In this document: piece by piece, positions 61,124 through 64,000 of the stretch | Numbering within the stretch: position 1 is the first letter of the stretch | How the letters are laid out: each line of letters begins with the position of its first letter | From: Nipponacmea schrenckii | Taxonomy: Eukaryota > Mollusca > Gastropoda > Lottiidae | Direction: 5' to 3' | NCBI GenBank assembly: GCA_030562195.1 | Contig: JAUJPP010000001.1 | Span: 12,144,472 to 12,208,471, forward strand | Length of the DNA: 64,000 nucleotides | Notes under the pieces: model-generated | Database searches by the model: none | The model's input: only the letters and a program-made list of their open reading frames with translations | Told to the model about the DNA's origin: nothing | Translations under genes and position numbers: made by a program

Positions 61124-62852
61124 TTTGATTTTTAACTTTACTAAAACACAGCAGTAAATTGAATGTCTATGCTCGAGATCAATGTGGCTTCCAATGCTCA
61201 CTTTGGCTGCGTTCGCGTGGCTGTTTAATTCAACAAATAGTCCCCAAGCGAGACATTTTTAAATGAATCATAAATATTGTCTTGGCAAGTTGTAAAATTG
61301 AAATTAAAGCGCAAGCTGATTAACAACTCGTGTCAATAATACCTTGAACGAAATCGTACTAGTAGCCTAGTAGTAACACTTAATCTTGACGGTAACTTTC
61401 GAATGCAGAGTTGAGGAGTTGAGTAGTCATTGAAGAAACTGTTTTCGGACTGGAAAACGGAGGCTTCAATTGGGAATTCCCGGATTACGTCATTTCCACA
61501 ATACAGCCATATTTGTTATTGCGTTTATTTCTAAGGATTATAAGTTGATCTTTTTGAACCATTCTTTATCTTTTTATCTTTGTCAAGGTTTGTAATTCCA
61601 GAATTTTTATCATACTTAACTTTAAGTTATTTTTTTGGGTTTGGGTTACCTCAAATAATCGCTCAGAAACGTTTTCCAAATCAAGAATTCAATGTTTGAG
61701 AAACTATAGATTACCAGTACAGAGCGTAGTAGGCCTAGCGTATAGATCTAGATTAAAAAAAAAAGAAGAGGATAATTAAGATTCTTGGTTTAGGTAATAG
61801 ATCTTATCACTTCTAAATTGGTATCCAGTTAGAACAGTAACAAATTTTAAAAGTCAGAACTGTAACAACTACAAAACAATAACTGAAATTTGGTTAAAAC
61901 AGCAACAACTCCACCAACCAAAACAGTAACAGATACTTTGGTTAGAACGGAAACAAATTTAATTAATTGATTAAAACAATGTTTAGATATATTCAATTAT
62001 ATACACAAACTCAATGTTTGTGTGACCATAATAATGAGCCTACTGTCCAACAATCATTGAAATATTAACACTTCTATTTTTTTTTTCAACCTACAGAAAT
62101 AATGTTTATAATGAGTTAAAATCAGTATGAAATTGAAAACACCACAAATTTTCAGATATCATCTATATTTCAATAATATAGTCATTTAGCCATAATTATG
62201 TGGAATTAAAAAGGCTTTGGGAATCCATTTAATTCTTAATTCTGTTTTGAAGTGCTAAATTTAGACTTTGTTTGATTATGTGACTATATGACATCATATG
62301 AAGTGAGCTTTATAGGAATTATTTATGCATTTGTTATTATGGAATAAACCTATTCAAAAGGAAATATTATGAGTTAAAACTGATTTAAATGCATACCGTA
62401 TGGCAAAATTATGTTGGATATAATATGTTTACATAAATACTTTCCTGTTGCAAGAGATAATAAATGGAAGACAAAATACACAAGGAATGTTGGAAACTAC
62501 ACATGCATGGTTAAGAGCAATATTGTTGTACAGCGCCCCAAACGAACATCTCAGAATGAACATGAATTTAATTTTGCTCCAATATAATAAATTAAGTAAT
62601 AGATAAATTGTGAGTCATGGAAATCTGTTGTAATCATGAGAAAAATTTGACCTTGACTCTGAATGCCCTCAATCAATTGGTAAAGATTTTATAAGGTCAG
62701 TTGAGTTGGGTTTTTAAAAGTCCCATTTATATATTGTTATTTATATATACACTAAATGATTATATTTGTGTTACAGGTATTTTTATAACTGGTTAGTCAT
62801 GTAAAATAATCTACAACACAGCTCACTGGAGATAAAGAATTATAACCACATA
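61124..62852. other. PGLS-BAK head-to-head interval
   Basis: Shared upstream DNA of PGLS (minus) and the BAK-like gene (plus). An ATF/CRE-like TTACGTCA is at 61485-61492. A splice acceptor (TGTGTTACAG) ending at 62776 suggests the BAK 5' UTR is split, with its first exon somewhere near 61500-61600. From 61840 to 61960 the phrase AACAGTAACA recurs about six times (degenerate repeat). Confidence 0.5.
61485..61492. promoter_or_regulatory. ATF/CRE-like site between PGLS and BAK
   Basis: TTACGTCA, one base from the full CRE, about 360 bp upstream of the PGLS start codon and in the likely promoter of both genes. Inference from position and motif only. Confidence 0.3.
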
Positions 62853-63869
62853 ATGGCACATTGGGATGGCAGAGCATCTGAAAGTGAAGATCAGTTTTAT
62901 GGTGCACCACGTCTCACCAGACAAAGAATGATACAGCCACCAACTTCTCTAGTACCGGTACCAGACTCAGAGGAACATGTGGAGAGTCAAACACAAGATG
63001 TGTTTGCAAACTTCATCTTTCAATCTTATAGACAAGATCAAATGCAGCGTTCATATGATTCTATGCCTCATGTAGATGTGTTTAGTAATTTTACTGAGGA
63101 ACCTCAAAGGTAGGTGTTTTGTAAAATTTTTACATACTGATATCAAATTATCACTTTAGAGCAGTAGTCAGTGCTAAAGCATCTATGAAGAACAACTATT
63201 GGGCTTAAATAAGGCACTGATTGGTATTTTCCTATCAGAACAATTGATATTATCCTATCAGAGCAATTGATTTTATCCTATCAGAGCAATTGATATTGTC
63301 CTATCAGAACAATTGGTATTATCCTATCAGAGCAATTGATATTGTCCTATCAGAACAATTGGTATTATCCTATCAGAACAATTGATTTTATCCTATCAGA
63401 ACTATTGACTTTATCCTATCAGAACAATTGATTTTATCCTATCAGAGCAATTGATATTGTCCTATCAGAACAATTGGTATTATCCTATCAGAGCAATTGA
63501 TATTGTCCTATCAGAACCATTGGTATTATCCTATCAGAGCAATTGATATTGTCCTATCAGAACAATTGATATTGTCCTATCAGAACAACTGAAGCATAAT
63601 AGTTTGTTCATCCATTTCTAAGCAGATTCAAATTATGATTTTGCAGTGTTTCTACATTATTTTTGGAAGCATTTACATTTTTTGTCCCTCCGTATAATAA
63701 TTTTACACAACAATTATATTTTCAGTCCCTCATCAGATATAGGGCGTCAATTGGCCGCGATAGGTGATGATATAAATGAGAAATATGCTGATGTTTTTGC
63801 CGAAATGATACATAGATTAAACCTAACCCCTGATACTGCATATGAAGCTTTTGAAGGGGTTGCTCAAAA
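62853..63869 (+). CDS. BAK1: BAK-like BCL-2 family protein, 5' part
   Basis: Pro-apoptotic pore former of the outer mitochondrial membrane (family knowledge). Two coding exons are in the window: 62853-63109 and 63726-63869, about 133 residues, joined in phase (AG|T); the gene continues past the right edge. Residues 46-66 (TQDVFANFIFQSYRQDQMQ) match helix 1. The BH3 motif is at 91-103, IGRQLAAIGDDIN, with the key Leu95, Gly99 and Asp100. The following DVFAEMIHRLNLTPDTAYEA fits helices 3-4 of BAK. IGDDIN with the preceding GRQLA is typical of BAK rather than BAX. The pore helices and tail anchor would lie on missing exons. The start is the first Met after a predicted UTR acceptor at 62776. Confidence 0.88.
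63220..63595. repeat. 22-23-bp minisatellite in BAK intron
   Basis: About 16 copies of TATCCTATCAGAACAATTGA plus TT/AT, alternating between AGAGCAATTGATATTG and AGAACAATTGGTATTA forms, so some dimeric duplication. It occupies most of intron 63110-63725. Confidence 0.9.
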
Positions 63870-64000
63870 GTAAGTGCTGTTCATTTTTATAAGGGCTAAA
63901 TATTTTTGGATAGAACTCAATCTACAGTGGACTTTGAAAATGTTCTTTGATTTTGTTTATGTTTCAGATAAATTAAGATTAATGTAGACATGAATTTAAA

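Noticed and set aside
63966..64000. Possible third BAK exon after GTTTCAG
   Set aside because: Joining it to the previous exon gives AAA TAA at once, a stop before the pore domain. More likely an intronic decoy.

Overview
This is a 64 kb piece of animal nuclear DNA. It is AT-rich, its genes are split by many introns with GT-AG (and a few AT-AC) borders, and gene-free DNA is full of minisatellites and short inverted-repeat transposons. The genes are clear animal orthologues (ARHGAP1, TMEM138, TUBGCP2, PGLS, BAK). Their divergence, together with a tRNA-type SINE of a kind familiar from molluscs, suggests a lophotrochozoan, probably a mollusc. That placement is inference. No bacterial, viral or CRISPR content was seen.

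Layout. (1) 1-4029, minus strand: the 5' part of an unidentified protein-coding gene that runs off the left edge; a decayed Tc1-type transposon sits in its third intron. (2) 8582-35026, minus: a complete ARHGAP1-type Rho GTPase-activating protein (SEC14/CRAL-TRIO plus RhoGAP), 15 coding exons, 488 residues, open in one frame across all joins. (3) 37389-39026, minus: complete TMEM138, 4 coding exons, 161 residues. (4) 41692-59890, plus: complete TUBGCP2 (GCP2 of the gamma-tubulin complex), 31 coding exons, 938 residues with an optional 10-residue microexon; two of its introns look like U12-type AT-AC introns. (5) 60386-61123, minus: intronless PGLS, tail-to-tail with TUBGCP2. (6) 62853 to the right edge, plus: the first two coding exons of a BAK-like BCL-2 protein with a good BH3 motif, head-to-head with PGLS.

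The genes do not form a pathway; this is ordinary animal gene order. Two neighbours, TMEM138 (cilium) and TUBGCP2 (microtubule nucleation), share a head-to-head interval with a palindromic E2F-like site and two copies of a foldback element.

The most unusual signal is in the repeats. A 46-bp minisatellite of about 23 copies in ARHGAP1 is made from the end of a coding exon plus its 5' splice site, so the intron starts with a run of repeated splice donors. A 31-bp array of about 60 copies in TUBGCP2 carries an acceptor-like TTTCAG in most units and lies just after a 30-nt microexon. Several MITE families, some sharing the same TTTAAAGGGA ends, fill the introns. Exon coordinates were worked out by hand from reading frame, splice sites and family resemblance; no alignment or transcript data were available.
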